A stretch of DNA of 48,341 bases from Eubacteriales bacterium (GTDB taxonomy: Bacteria > Bacillota > Clostridia > Lachnospirales > Lachnospiraceae): the NCBI GenBank assembly GCA_030524225.1, contig JAUNGV010000002.1, positions 44,671 through 93,011 of the forward strand. Direction: 5' to 3'. The position numbers were made by a program, and so were the translations under genes. The notes beneath the pieces are model-generated. The model did no database searches, was not told where the DNA came from, and worked only from the letters and a program-made list of their open reading frames with translations. Of this stretch, positions 9,271-18,027 are shown piece after piece; the stretch's first letter is position 1; each line of letters opens with the position of its first letter.

Positions 9271-10500
9271 ATGAAGAGAGACTGGCAGGTGAAGGAGAGT
9301 CCAAGGAGCGGGAGAACGGAGAATGGCGGCGGGAGGAGATCCTGCGCGCCAGCGGCTCCGGTGAAACTGGTGATGATGACGGCTGTGCTGGCACTGGCGC
9401 TGACAGGCTGCGCTTCCTCTTCTCTGCTGGGATGGAGCGCGGGAAGCGGGGCGGAACGGAGCGTCTCGTACAGCAGCGCGGCCTCCGACGGAATTTATTA
9501 CGCCAATTCCGCAGATACCGCACAGATAACATCCGGAGAGAGCGGCGTTTCTTCAGAGAGCACGGGGAGAGGCGCGTCGGGAGCCGGGGCGCAGGAGGCG
9601 TCCGGCGAGTCCGCACAGCGCAAACTGGTCCGAACCATCGGCCTCTCTGCGGAGACGGAGGATCTCGACGCGCTGGATGAGGTGATCTCTGAGAGAGTGC
9701 AGGAGCTGGGCGGCTATATCGAGAACTCGCAGCGCGACAACGCCGTGAGTCTTGCGGAGGCGGATTCTTCTTATGGGAGAAATTCCGCAAGGCAGCGCGG
9801 ACGCACGGCGTGGTACGGGATCCGTATTCCCGCGGAGCGTCTCGACGAGTTTGCACAGCAGATGGGAGAGGCGTCCAACGTGACCTCCCGGAGTGAGAGT
9901 GTGCGGGATATTACGCTGCAGTATGTCGACACGGACAGCCGCAGAGAGGCGCTGGAGGCGGAGCAGGAGCGGCTTCTGGAGCTGATGGAGGAGGCGGCCA
10001 CGGTGAGCGATGTGGTCGCAATTGAGGAGCAGCTGACGAATGTGCGCTACGAGCTGCAGAATCTGGAATCACAGCTGCGGGTCTATGACAATCAGGTGGA
10101 TTACGCCACCGTCAACCTCGATGTGACGGAGGTGCGCAGCTACTCCCCGTCCGGGGATCTGCCGCTTTGGGTGCGCGTTGAGAACGGTTTCTGGCAGAGC
10201 GCGCAGGATCTGTGGCTCGGACTGCAGGAGTTCGGAATCTGGTTTCTGATCCATCTTCCGTACATCCTGTTCGGGCTGGCTGTGCTGCTCCTCCTTCTTC
10301 TGTGTATGAAAATTGTCGCGGCGTTTGTGCGGCGCGGCAGGGCGAAGAAGGACAGACCGGTGGAAATCCGGCGTCTGAAAGGGCGCGGAGCGGGCAAGGG
10401 AAGAAAAAAGAAAAAAGGCAGAGCAGGCGCCGGCGGGGATGAAGTACTGACCGGAAGCGGGCGGCCCACGCCGCAGGCCAAAAGCCCCTGGCAGCAGTGA
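9271..10500 (+). CDS. DUF4349-type lipoprotein with C-terminal membrane helix
   Basis: A 409-residue envelope protein. A basic stretch of about 33 residues precedes a hydrophobic segment ending in the lipobox LTGCAS, suggesting lipidation at the Cys. A Ser/Gly-rich linker follows, then the conserved part with LSAETEDLDALDEVISERV, YGIRIPAERLDEF and a coiled-coil region around ALEAEQERLLELMEEA, which resemble DUF4349 proteins. A transmembrane helix at about residues 323-352 is followed by a strongly basic cytoplasmic tail. The start codon is an ATG with GGGGAG before it; a later ATG nearer the hydrophobic segment (about 9370) would give a more standard signal peptide. Molecular function is unknown. 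The 130 nt upstream hold only a GC-rich hairpin (9205-9225) without a T-tract. Confidence 0.75.
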   Translation: MKRDWQVKESPRSGRTENGGGRRSCAPAAPVKLVMMTAVLALALTGCASSSLLGWSAGSGAERSVSYSSAASDGIYYANSADTAQITSGESGVSSESTGRGASGAGAQEASGESAQRKLVRTIGLSAETEDLDALDEVISERVQELGGYIENSQRDNAVSLAEADSSYGRNSARQRGRTAWYGIRIPAERLDEFAQQMGEASNVTSRSESVRDITLQYVDTDSRREALEAEQERLLELMEEAATVSDVVAIEEQLTNVRYELQNLESQLRVYDNQVDYATVNLDVTEVRSYSPSGDLPLWVRVENGFWQSAQDLWLGLQEFGIWFLIHLPYILFGLAVLLLLLLCMKIVAAFVRRGRAKKDRPVEIRRLKGRGAGKGRKKKKGRAGAGGDEVLTGSGRPTPQAKSPWQQ

Positions 10501-10543
10501 GAACCGGAGCCGGAACGAGAATAAAAACCGCGGTGAGATGGCT

Positions 10544-10607
10544 GGCAGATAAAATGGATGACAGATAAAATGAGCGGAAGATAAAACGGACGGAAGATAA
10601 AGCAGAT
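10544..10607 (+). repeat. Four imperfect 16-bp tandem repeats
   Basis: Four consecutive 16-nt units with core AGATAAAA (10544-10559, 10560-10575, 10576-10591, 10592-10607) sit in the gap between the DUF4349 gene and era. They differ by a few substitutions each. The array ends just before the era ribosome-binding site. Confidence 0.85.
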
Positions 10608-10628
10608 AAAGAAGAACAGGAGAGAGAG

Positions 10629-11684
10629 TTGGAGAGAGAACAGCAGGGAGACAGGAAACAGAACGAAGAGAGGCAGCAGCAGAAAACACCACAGCAGAAC
10701 ACACCGCAGACGGCTGACAGGACAGAGACAGGGGGGCCCGCTGCGGAGGTGCGGGAGCAGCCGGAGAGCGGGGAGGCCGGGGTTTCTGTCAAATCCGGTT
10801 TTGTGACGATTCTCGGCAAGCCGAACGTCGGCAAATCAACGCTGATGAATACGCTGATCGGACAGAAGATCGCGATCACTTCGTATAAACCGCAGACGAC
10901 CCGGGACAGGATCCGGACAATTTACACGGACGAGAGAGGCCAGATCGTCTTTCTCGATACGCCGGGACTGCACCGGGGCAAATCGAAGCTGGACGCCTAT
11001 ATGCTGAACGCGGCGCAGTCCACGCTGAAGGAGGTCGATCTCGCTCTCTGGCTCGTGGAGCCGCGGGCGAAGCTGGACGAGGAGGATCAGGCGGCGCTTG
11101 AACTGCTGCAGAGCTGCAAAACGCCGGTGATTCTCGTGATCAATAAGATCGATTCCGTGAAAAAGGAGCAGATTCTCTCTGTGATTGCGGCGTACAAGGA
11201 CGCGATGGACTTCGCGGAGATCATTCCGGTCAGCGCGCGGACCCGGGCCGGGGTCGAAGATCTGAGGGCGGCGGTCTTTGCCCATCTGCCGGAGGGGGAG
11301 CCCTTCTACGATGAGGAGACGGTGACGGACGAGACGCAGCGGGACATCGCGGCCGAGATCATCCGGGAGAAGGCGCTGCGCCTGCTGCAGGAGGAGGTGC
11401 CGCATGGAATTGCGGTGCTGATCGAGAGCATGAAGTGGCGGGGACGCAAGGTCGATGAGATCTGCGATATCGAGGCGACGATTATCTGCGAGAGAGATTC
11501 CCACAAGGGAATTATTATCGGAAAGGGCGGTGCGATGCTGCGCAAAATTGGTACGGCGGCCCGGATCGATATCGAAAATATGCTGGAATGCCGCGTGAAT
11601 CTGAAGATTTTCGTCAAGGTGCGCCGGGACTGGCGGGATGATCTGGCACAGCTGGGTAATTTCGGATACCGGGAGAAGAAGTAG
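10629..11684 (+). CDS. era: GTPase Era with an N-terminal low-complexity extension
   Basis: Ribosome-assembly GTPase that binds the 3' end of 16S rRNA through a KH domain. The G domain begins at about residue 54 with the P-loop GKPNVGKST; the switch region has DTPGL and the G4 motif is NKID. The C-terminal KH type 2 domain carries IIIGKGGAMLRKIG. The length is 351 residues against about 300 for most Era proteins, because about 50 residues rich in Gln, Glu and Thr precede the G domain. The reading frame has no ATG upstream of the P-loop; the TTG at 10629 with AGGAGAG before it is the best start, and a GTG at about 10747 is a weaker option. If the GTG were used, the extension would shrink to about 14 residues. 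Confidence 0.93.
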   Translation: MEREQQGDRKQNEERQQQKTPQQNTPQTADRTETGGPAAEVREQPESGEAGVSVKSGFVTILGKPNVGKSTLMNTLIGQKIAITSYKPQTTRDRIRTIYTDERGQIVFLDTPGLHRGKSKLDAYMLNAAQSTLKEVDLALWLVEPRAKLDEEDQAALELLQSCKTPVILVINKIDSVKKEQILSVIAAYKDAMDFAEIIPVSARTRAGVEDLRAAVFAHLPEGEPFYDEETVTDETQRDIAAEIIREKALRLLQEEVPHGIAVLIESMKWRGRKVDEICDIEATIICERDSHKGIIIGKGGAMLRKIGTAARIDIENMLECRVNLKIFVKVRRDWRDDLAQLGNFGYREKK

Positions 11685-11726
11685 CGCGGATCCGGCGGCG
11701 TGCAGATGCGGAACAGACGGCGGCGT

Positions 11727-11799
11727 ACCGGAAACGGCTGCGAGGCAGGAACACCGGAAACGGCTGCAGGGGCAGGGAACCGGCTGCCGGGGCGGGAAC
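11727..11799 (+). repeat. Degenerate 26-28 bp tandem repeat in the era-recO gap
   Basis: ACCGGAAACGGCTGC recurs at 11727 and 11753, and a truncated third unit (CGGCTGCCGGGGCGGGAAC) runs from 11781. Units differ by small insertions. The array is entirely in the spacer before the recO start. Confidence 0.7.
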
Positions 11800-11835
11800 G
11801 CCGCAGAGCGCTTCGGCGGGAAGGAAGAGAGGAAC

Positions 11836-12495
11836 GTGCGCAGGGAAGACACACAGGAAGTGACGGGGCTGGTTCTGCAGGCCTCGAACGCCGGAGAATA
11901 CGACAGAAGGCTGGTGCTCCTGACGAGGGAGAGGGGCAAGATCTCCGGATTCGCCAGAGGGGCTAGAAGGCCCGGGAATTCCATGATGGCGGCCTCGAGC
12001 CCGTTCTGCTTCGGCACCTTCCGGATCGCGGAGGGGACGGGGGCGAATCTTATCGTGGAGGCGGAGATTCGGAATTATTTCGAGACGCTGCGCGGCGATA
12101 TGGAGGCGGCCTGCTACGGGATGTATTTCCTGGAGGTCATGAATTACTGGACGAGGGAGAACAACGACGAGGCGACGCTCCTGCTTCTGCTCTATCAGTC
12201 GCTGCGGGCGCTGGAGGCCGGCAGTATTCCGAACCGCCTTGTGCGCTGTGTCTTTGAACTGCGAACCATCGTGATTGAGGGGGAGTATCCGGGGCTGCCG
12301 CAGGAAGCGGCTTTTCAGGACTCCACGAAATACGCGGTGCATCATATCGCGACGGCGCCGCTGGGCAGTCTCTACACCTTTGCGGTCAGGGAAGAGGTGC
12401 TGCGGGAGCTGGAGCGGATCACTGCGCAGCTGCGGGAGAGGTGCATGCGCCACAGATTTTCCAGTCTGGAAATTCTGGAAACGATGGGATATTGA
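11836..12495 (+). CDS. recO: DNA repair protein RecO
   Basis: Mediator of RecF-pathway recombination that loads RecA onto SSB-coated DNA. The N-terminal OB-fold is visible in VTGLVLQASNAGEYDRRLVLLT and in the segment with GKISGFARGARRPG; the helical C-terminal domain includes a conserved RLVRCVFELR region. The open frame continues upstream, but GTG at 11836 follows GGAAGAGAGG and places the start at the usual point before the OB fold, giving 219 residues. That is somewhat short, because the C-terminal domain lacks the four-cysteine zinc cluster found in many RecO proteins; the stretch after VIEGEYPGLP has no Cys pairs. The gene follows era, a common order in Firmicutes. The downstream lipoprotein promoter overlaps its stop codon. 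Confidence 0.9.
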   Translation: MRREDTQEVTGLVLQASNAGEYDRRLVLLTRERGKISGFARGARRPGNSMMAASSPFCFGTFRIAEGTGANLIVEAEIRNYFETLRGDMEAACYGMYFLEVMNYWTRENNDEATLLLLLYQSLRALEAGSIPNRLVRCVFELRTIVIEGEYPGLPQEAAFQDSTKYAVHHIATAPLGSLYTFAVREEVLRELERITAQLRERCMRHRFSSLEILETMGY

Positions 12496-12520
12496 AAAAT
12501 GGAAGGCCGTACCTTATAAT
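12492..12520 (+). promoter_or_regulatory. Sigma-A promoter for the lipoprotein gene at 12734
   Basis: TTGAAA (12492-12497) overlaps the recO stop codon; TATAAT (12515-12520) follows after a 17-nt spacer. Transcription from here gives a 5' leader of about 205 nt that includes the structured element at 12599. Confidence 0.8.
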
Positions 12521-12525
12521 AATAG

Positions 12526-12555
12526 GCGTTTTTTGTATCACTTGATATAAAACGC
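12526..12555 (+). other. Hairpin at the 5' end of the lipoprotein leader
   Basis: GCGTTTT (12526-12532) pairs with AAAACGC (12549-12555), with an inner TATCA/TGATA helix. It lies at or just after the predicted transcription start. No T-tract follows on +, so it is not an obvious terminator. Confidence 0.6.
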
Positions 12556-12598
12556 TCTGCGGGATCGGACTGCGGAAAGACGGCAGAGTAAGTATAGT

Positions 12599-12733
12599 GT
12601 GAAAAATAAGCTGACAAGCTTGTTTTTTGTACCGGGATTTGTGCCGGAGCGTCACAAATCCTGATGGTGACAGATGCAGCGCTGAAATTTGCATCGCCCC
12701 GCCACGGGGTACGCGCTCCGGAATGGAGATAGT
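12599..12733 (+). promoter_or_regulatory. Structured 5'-leader element, copy A
   Basis: First of three near-identical elements. P1: GTGAAAAATAAGC (12599-12611) with the T-rich arm 12618-12630. P2: GGATTTGTG (12635-12643) with CACAAATCC (12653-12661), closing the 9-nt loop CCGGAGCGT. P3: GATGCA (12673-12678) with TGCATC (12690-12695). The P2 loop is complementary to CGCTCCGG at 12714-12721, directly before the Shine-Dalgarno GGAG (12725-12728) of the lipoprotein gene. The structure is read from the sequence; a regulatory role is inferred from its position and its repetition at 27255 and 30531. Confidence 0.75.
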
Positions 12734-13363
12734 ATGACGGATAGAAAGAGGCGTCCGGCTCGGAGAGCGGGGGCTGTGGCACTGGCGCTGACGGCTGCGG
12801 TGCTGGCGGGCTGCTCCGGCGGCGGAGGTCTGTCTGACGCACAGGAGAACACGGCGCGCTTCGGGGATGACGGAAGGATAGAAGTCGTGGTGGTGGAGAG
12901 TTTTACCGAGTCGTATTACGATGAGGACGAGCTCTCGCAGCAGATCGAACAGGAACTGGACGCCTACAACAGCGGCGGACAGGCGGTGGAGAACAAAGGG
13001 CTTACGGTCAGCGACGGGACGGCGAGACTGACGCTCTCGTACGTCTCGTCAGACGACTATACGGCGTTTAACGGACAGGAGATGTACTTCGGAACTGTGA
13101 GCGGCGCGCAGGAGGCAGGGTATGAGCTGACGTCCCTACTGAGCGCGGTTTCGACGCAGGATCCGAACAAGATTCTGGCCAGTAAGGATCTGGAGACGCT
13201 GGCGGACAGTCATATTGTGATCGTGACGGAACCGTTCCATATAGAGACGCCCTACGATATTCTCTATGCGTCGGACAATGTGATGATCACGGCGGCCGCG
13301 GAAGCGGATGTGACCGGCGAGGTTTCCGTGCAGGAGCCTGCGATGCTGATTCTGACGCAGTAG
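12734..13363 (+). CDS. Predicted lipoprotein of unknown function
   Basis: A 209-residue secreted lipoprotein. The N-terminus is basic ([12 protein letters not shown]), then hydrophobic, and ends at the lipobox LAGCSG, so the mature protein should be anchored outside the membrane at that Cys. The rest is a soluble domain with [32 protein letters not shown] and [14 protein letters not shown] do not recognise a family. The ATG at 12734 was chosen over an upstream in-frame ATG because GGAGAT precedes it and because the hydrophobic segment then sits correctly. Expression should come from the promoter at 12492 through a structured leader. glyS begins about 100 nt downstream. Confidence 0.8.
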   Translation: MTDRKRRPARRAGAVALALTAAVLAGCSGGGGLSDAQENTARFGDDGRIEVVVVESFTESYYDEDELSQQIEQELDAYNSGGQAVENKGLTVSDGTARLTLSYVSSDDYTAFNGQEMYFGTVSGAQEAGYELTSLLSAVSTQDPNKILASKDLETLADSHIVIVTEPFHIETPYDILYASDNVMITAAAEADVTGEVSVQEPAMLILTQ

Positions 13364-13469
13364 AATGCGGCAGAACACAGAAAAAGGGAAAACAGACGGC
13401 AGTCGGCCGGGAACGCGGGCCGGATATGCGCCGTCGTTTATAATGGAAAATAAAAGGAGCGGAACACAA

Positions 13470-14858
13470 ATGGAAAAGACAATGGACAAAATCGTAGCGC
13501 TGGCCAACGCCAGAGGGTTTATCTATCCCGGTTCGCAGATCTACGGCGGTCTGGCAAACACCTGGGATTACGGAAATCTCGGCGTGGAGCTCAAAAATAA
13601 CGTCAAGCGCGCGTGGTGGCAGAAGTTTGTGCAGGAGAGCCCTCACAATGTGGGCGTGGACTGCGCGATCCTGATGAATCCGCAGACATGGGTGGCGAGC
13701 GGGCACTTGAAGAGCTTTTCCGATCCGCTGATGGACTGTAAGGAGTGCGGCGCGCGTTTTCGCGCGGATCAGATGATCGAGGGATATGCGGCGGAGAAAG
13801 GAATCGCGCTGGACGGCTCTGTGGATGCATGGGGCGCGGAGAAGATGATGCAGTTCATCGAGGACAATCAGGTGCCGTGTCCGACCTGTGGTGGCCACCG
13901 TTTTACCGATATCCGCCAGTTCAATCTGATGTTCAAGACCTTCCAGGGCGTCACCGAGGATTCGGCGAATACGATCTATCTGCGTCCCGAGACGGCACAG
14001 GGTATTTTCGTCAATTTCAAAAACGTTCAGAGAACGTCCCGCAAGAAGATTCCCTTCGGTATCTGCCAGGTGGGCAAGTCGTTCCGCAATGAGATCACGC
14101 CGGGCAACTTCACCTTCCGCACGAGAGAGTTCGAGCAGATGGAGATGGAGTTCTTCTGCGAGCCGGATACGGATCTGGAGTGGTTTGCGTACTGGAAAGA
14201 GTACTGCGTGAACTGGCTGACCTCCCTCGGTATGAAGAAGGAGGAGATGAGAATCCGCGACCATGAGAAGGAGGAACTTTCCTTCTATTCCAAGGCGACG
14301 AGCGACATCGAGTTCCTCTTCCCCTTCGGCTGGGGTGAGCTCTGGGGTATCGCCGACCGCACCGACTACGATCTCTCCCGCCATCAGGAGACCTCCGGAG
14401 AGGATCTGAGCTATTTTGACGATGTGAAGAATACGCGGTACATTCCCTACGTCATCGAGCCGTCTCTGGGGGCGGACCGCGTGGTGCTGGCGTTCCTGTG
14501 CGGCGCTTACGACGAGGAGACGCTGGAGGGCGGCGACGTCCGCACGGTTCTGCACTTCCATCCGGCGCTGGCTCCGGTCAAGATCGGCGTTCTGCCGCTC
14601 TCCAAGAAGCTGAACGAAGGTGCGGAGAAGGTCTACGCGGCGCTCTCGAAGAAGTACAACTGCGAGTTCGACGACCGGGGCGCGATCGGCAAGCGGTACC
14701 GCCGTCAGGATGAGATCGGCACGCCGTTCTGCGTCACGTATGATTTTGACTCGGAGACCGACGGCTGCGTGACGATTCGTTTCCGCGATTCGATGGAGCA
14801 GGAGAGAGTGCCGATCGACGGGCTGCTGCAGTGGTTTGAGGGCAGATTTGATTTCTGA
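13470..14858 (+). CDS. glyS: Glycine--tRNA ligase, dimeric (class II) type
   Basis: Single-chain homodimeric glycyl-tRNA synthetase that charges tRNA-Gly; 462 residues, the usual length. The N-terminus with [20 protein letters not shown] is typical. Motif 2 is in [20 protein letters not shown], and motif 3 lies near [16 protein letters not shown] Cys pair (CPTC) and KECG near residues 90-145 suggest the zinc-type insertion seen in this family. The C-terminal anticodon-binding domain begins around VKIGVLPLS. The ATG at 13470 has AAAGGAGC 9 nt upstream; the frame is open further upstream but nothing conserved is there. TATAAT at 13439-13444 has no good -35 partner. No T-box is visible. alaS follows. 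Confidence 0.96.
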   Translation: MEKTMDKIVALANARGFIYPGSQIYGGLANTWDYGNLGVELKNNVKRAWWQKFVQESPHNVGVDCAILMNPQTWVASGHLKSFSDPLMDCKECGARFRADQMIEGYAAEKGIALDGSVDAWGAEKMMQFIEDNQVPCPTCGGHRFTDIRQFNLMFKTFQGVTEDSANTIYLRPETAQGIFVNFKNVQRTSRKKIPFGICQVGKSFRNEITPGNFTFRTREFEQMEMEFFCEPDTDLEWFAYWKEYCVNWLTSLGMKKEEMRIRDHEKEELSFYSKATSDIEFLFPFGWGELWGIADRTDYDLSRHQETSGEDLSYFDDVKNTRYIPYVIEPSLGADRVVLAFLCGAYDEETLEGGDVRTVLHFHPALAPVKIGVLPLSKKLNEGAEKVYAALSKKYNCEFDDRGAIGKRYRRQDEIGTPFCVTYDFDSETDGCVTIRFRDSMEQERVPIDGLLQWFEGRFDF

Positions 14859-14876
14859 ATTTGAGTTCTAAGCGGA

Positions 14877-14898
14877 GCAGGCGGGAACCGCCGCCTGC
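14877..14898 (+). other. GC-rich hairpin between glyS and alaS
   Basis: GCAGGCGG (14877-14884) pairs with CCGCCTGC (14891-14898) around a 6-nt loop. It lacks a following T-tract, so termination is uncertain; it may be a processing or stabilising hairpin. Confidence 0.55.
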
Positions 14899-14934
14899 AG
14901 ACGGGCAAGACAAAAGGGAAAGGGAGCAACATCA

Positions 14935-17574
14935 ATGAAAAAATACGGCGTAAATGAACTGCGCTCGATGTTTCTGAACTATTTTGAGAACAAGGGTCAT
15001 CTGAAGATGAAGAGCTTCTCGCTGGTGCCCCACAACGACAACAGCCTGCTCATCATCAATTCCGGCATGGCACCGTTAAAGCCTTATTTTACCGGACAGG
15101 AAATTCCGCCGAGCCGCCGCGTGACGACGTGCCAGAAGTGCATCCGCACAGGCGACATCGAGAACGTGGGCAAGACGGCGCGCCACGGCACCTTCTTTGA
15201 GATGCTGGGCAATTTCTCCTTCGGCGATTATTTCAAGAACGAGTCGATCCCGTGGGCGTGGGAGTTTCTGACCGAGGTGGTGGGACTGGATCCCGACCGC
15301 CTCTATCCGTCGGTCTATGTGGACGACGATGAGGCGTTTCAGATCTGGACGGACAAGATGCACATCGCGCCGGAGCGGATCTTCAAATTCGGCAAGGAGG
15401 ACAACTTCTGGGAACACGGTTCCGGTCCCTGCGGCCCCTGCTCCGAGATCTACTATGACCGGGGCGAGAAGTACGGCTGCGGCAAGCCCGGCTGCACGGT
15501 GGGCTGCGACTGCGACCGCTATATGGAAGTCTGGAATATCGTATTCTCCCAGTTCAACAACGACGGCCACGGCAATTACACGGATCTCGTGCAGAAGAAT
15601 ATCGACACCGGCATGGGACTGGAGCGTCTCGCGGTGGCAGTGCAGGATGTGGAGTCCATGTTCGACATCGACACGATGCGGGCGCTGCGGGACGAGGTCT
15701 GCGCGATTGCACATGTGGAGTATGAGAAGGAACACCGGATCGACGTCTCCGTGCGCGTGATCACCGATCATATCCGCAGCGCGACGTTCATGATTTCTGA
15801 CGGCATCATGCCGAGCAACGAGGGCAGAGGCTATGTGCTGAGACGGATCATCCGCCGTGCGGCGAGACACGGCAGACTGCTCGGCATTGAGGGCGCGTTC
15901 CTGACGAGACTGGCGGACGCTGTCATTGCGGGCAGTAAGGACGGTTATCCGGAGCTGGAGGAGAAGAGAGACTTCATCGTCAACGTAATCGGCGAGGAGG
16001 AGAACAAATTCGCCCGCACCATCGACCAGGGACTGGCGATCCTCGCGGAGATGGAGCAGGAGATGGCCGACAAAGGAGAGAAGCAGCTCTCCGGTGAGAA
16101 TGCGTTCAAGCTCTATGACACCTACGGATTCCCGCTTGATTTAACGAGCGAGATTCTTGAGGAAAAGGGCTTTTCGATCGACGAGGAAGGGTTCAACCGC
16201 GCGATGAAGACACAGCGCGAGACGGCCCGCGCCGCGAGAAAGACCACGAATTACATGGGAGCGGACGCGACGATTTACGAGCAGATTGATCCGGCAATCG
16301 CATCGGCGTTCGACGGCTACGATAAGCTGGAGCGGGACGGAAAGATTCTGGCGCTGACGACGGAGGACGAGGTTGTCGAGGCCCTGACGGACGGCAGCGA
16401 GGGCACGATCATCACCGATGAGACACCTTTCTACGGCACGATGGGCGGACAGGTCGGCGATACCGGCGTGATCGTCTCGAAAGACGGTGAGTTTACTGTG
16501 AAGGAGACGCTTCATCTGGTCGGCGGCAAGATCGGTCACATCGGCGTGATGACGAAGGGAATGATGCGCGTCGGCGATACCGTGACGATGAAGGTGGACG
16601 CACAGCGGCGCGCGGCGATCGCGGCGAACCACTCGGCGACGCACCTGCTGCAGAAGGCGCTGCGCGTCGTGCTCGGCACCCATGTCGAGCAGGCGGGCTC
16701 CTATGTGGATCCCGACAGGCTGCGCTTTGATTTCAGCCACTTCAAACCGATGACGAAGGAGGAACTGGCGGCGGTCGAGAAGCTCGTGAACGAGCAGATC
16801 GCGGCGTCCCTTCCGGTGGTGACGGACGTCACGACGATCGAAGAGGCGAAGAAGAGCGGGGCGATGGCCCTCTTCGGAGAGAAATACGGCGACAGAGTGC
16901 GCGTCGTGAAGATGGGCGATTTCTCGGTGGAGCTCTGCGGCGGTACGCATGTGGCGAATACCGCGAAGGTCGGATCCTTCAAGATCATCGGTGAGAACGG
17001 CGTCGCGGCGGGTGTGCGCCGGATCGAGGCGCTGACCGGAGAAGGTCTGCGGCGCTATTACGAGCAGCTGGAGCAGACTGCGCAGGAAGCGGCGGCCCTC
17101 GTGAAAGCGACACCGGTAACGCTCTGCGAGCATATCAGGAAGCTGCAGGAAGAGCTGCGCGCGGTCAGGGCGGAGAACGAATCCTTAAAGAGCAAGGAAG
17201 CCAAGGAGGCGCTCGGCGATGTGACGAGTCAGGCGGTGGACGTCAAGGGCGTTCCGTTCGTGGCGGCGTCAGTGGCCGGCGTGGATATGAACGGTCTGCG
17301 GGACCTCGGCGATCAGTGCCGGAACAAGCTGCCGGGCAGCGTGATTCTCCTGATTTCCGAGAAGGATGGCAGGGTGAACCTGATGGCGATGGCCTCCGAC
17401 GAGGCGGTCACGAAGGGAGCCCACGCGGGCAATCTCGTCAAGGCGATCGCACCGGCAGTCGGCGGTGGCGGAGGCGGCCGTCCGAACATGGCGCAGGCCG
17501 GAGGCAAGAATCCGGCGGGTATCCCGGACGCGCTGGCACAGGCGGCGGCGGCGCTGGAGAGCCAGCTGCACTGA
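14935..17574 (+). CDS. alaS: Alanine--tRNA ligase
   Basis: Class II alanyl-tRNA synthetase of 879 residues, full length. The catalytic domain begins with the LRSMFLNYFENKGH region and contains RVTTCQKCIRTGDIENVG. The editing domain has the zinc-binding HSATHLL and CGGTHV motifs that remove misacylated Ser or Gly. The C-terminal C-Ala domain ends in a glycine-rich GGGGGGRPNMAQAGG segment, the usual tail. AAAGGGAGC precedes the ATG. With glyS upstream it forms a small aminoacylation cluster; rpsU follows under its own promoter. The cognate tRNA-Ala(CGC) is encoded about 9 kb upstream. Identification is certain. Confidence 0.98.
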   Translation: MKKYGVNELRSMFLNYFENKGHLKMKSFSLVPHNDNSLLIINSGMAPLKPYFTGQEIPPSRRVTTCQKCIRTGDIENVGKTARHGTFFEMLGNFSFGDYFKNESIPWAWEFLTEVVGLDPDRLYPSVYVDDDEAFQIWTDKMHIAPERIFKFGKEDNFWEHGSGPCGPCSEIYYDRGEKYGCGKPGCTVGCDCDRYMEVWNIVFSQFNNDGHGNYTDLVQKNIDTGMGLERLAVAVQDVESMFDIDTMRALRDEVCAIAHVEYEKEHRIDVSVRVITDHIRSATFMISDGIMPSNEGRGYVLRRIIRRAARHGRLLGIEGAFLTRLADAVIAGSKDGYPELEEKRDFIVNVIGEEENKFARTIDQGLAILAEMEQEMADKGEKQLSGENAFKLYDTYGFPLDLTSEILEEKGFSIDEEGFNRAMKTQRETARAARKTTNYMGADATIYEQIDPAIASAFDGYDKLERDGKILALTTEDEVVEALTDGSEGTIITDETPFYGTMGGQVGDTGVIVSKDGEFTVKETLHLVGGKIGHIGVMTKGMMRVGDTVTMKVDAQRRAAIAANHSATHLLQKALRVVLGTHVEQAGSYVDPDRLRFDFSHFKPMTKEELAAVEKLVNEQIAASLPVVTDVTTIEEAKKSGAMALFGEKYGDRVRVVKMGDFSVELCGGTHVANTAKVGSFKIIGENGVAAGVRRIEALTGEGLRRYYEQLEQTAQEAAALVKATPVTLCEHIRKLQEELRAVRAENESLKSKEAKEALGDVTSQAVDVKGVPFVAASVAGVDMNGLRDLGDQCRNKLPGSVILLISEKDGRVNLMAMASDEAVTKGAHAGNLVKAIAPAVGGGGGGRPNMAQAGGKNPAGIPDALAQAAAALESQLH

Positions 17575-17627
17575 TTCTCGCGGCAGGACGGCGGAGAGGT
17601 CCGATTTGCGTCTGCCATGCGCTTCGA

Positions 17628-17687
17628 CCGCGAAGCGGCGAAGAGCGCGGCAGCGAGGCCCCTCGAATGGCGCGGGCTGAACTGCTA
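17628..17687 (+). repeat. 60-bp dispersed repeat, copy X
   Basis: This 60-nt block matches 20878-20937 without gaps and with about nine mismatches by eye. The shared ends are CCGCGAAGCGGCG and GAATGGCGCGGGCTGAACTG. It lies between alaS and the rpsU promoter. A hairpin CGCTTCG/CGAAGCG (17620-17637) overlaps its left edge. Its right edge is 29 nt before the -35 box of rpsU. Confidence 0.8.
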
Positions 17688-17716
17688 TGCCGGACGGGAC
17701 TTTCGCAATAAATTTC

Positions 17717-17744
17717 TTGACGGGCGGAAAAAGTGTGGTATAAT
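17717..17744 (+). promoter_or_regulatory. Sigma-A promoter for rpsU
   Basis: TTGACG (17717-17722) and TATAAT (17739-17744) with a 16-nt spacer, about 80 nt before the rpsU start codon. Confidence 0.85.
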
Positions 17745-17826
17745 AACTCATGTGTGCAGCCGACTGCACCGAAAAAAACCCAATCAGTCATGTTCTGAAG
17801 GGACTGAAGGGAGGGTGAGAGAGCAG

Positions 17827-18003
17827 ATGTCAAACGTAATCGTAAAAGAAAACGAGACTTTGGACAGCGCCCTGCGTCGTTTTAAGAGAAGCTGCGCGAA
17901 GGCGGGAATCCAACAGGAAATTCGTAAAAGAGAGCATTACGAGAAGCCAAGTGTAAGACGCAAGAAAAAGTCTGAAGCGGCTAGAAAGCGTAAATACAAC
18001 TAA
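17827..18003 (+). CDS. rpsU: 30S ribosomal protein S21
   Basis: A 58-residue basic ribosomal protein of the small subunit that helps translation initiation. The S21 pattern is complete: a short beta start with [20 protein letters not shown], then the helix with [20 protein letters not shown] and a Lys/Arg tail ([15 protein letters not shown]). The ATG at 17827 follows GGGAGGG about 10 nt upstream; the frame is open further upstream but this is the standard S21 start. It is transcribed from the promoter at 17717 and ends in a strong terminator, so it is a single-gene unit. Confidence 0.98.
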   Translation: MSNVIVKENETLDSALRRFKRSCAKAGIQQEIRKREHYEKPSVRRKKKSEAARKRKYN

Positions 18004-18027
18004 GCTGACGTAAGCGTGAAAGTGATG

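Noticed and set aside
13439-13444. TATAAT before glyS as a promoter
   Set aside because: The region 15-19 nt upstream is GC-rich with no -35-like hexamer, and no TG extension is present.
17617-17826. An N-terminal extension of S21 in the open frame upstream of 17827
   Set aside because: It would be translated from repeat X and across the rpsU promoter, upstream of the transcription start; S21 length is standard from 17827.
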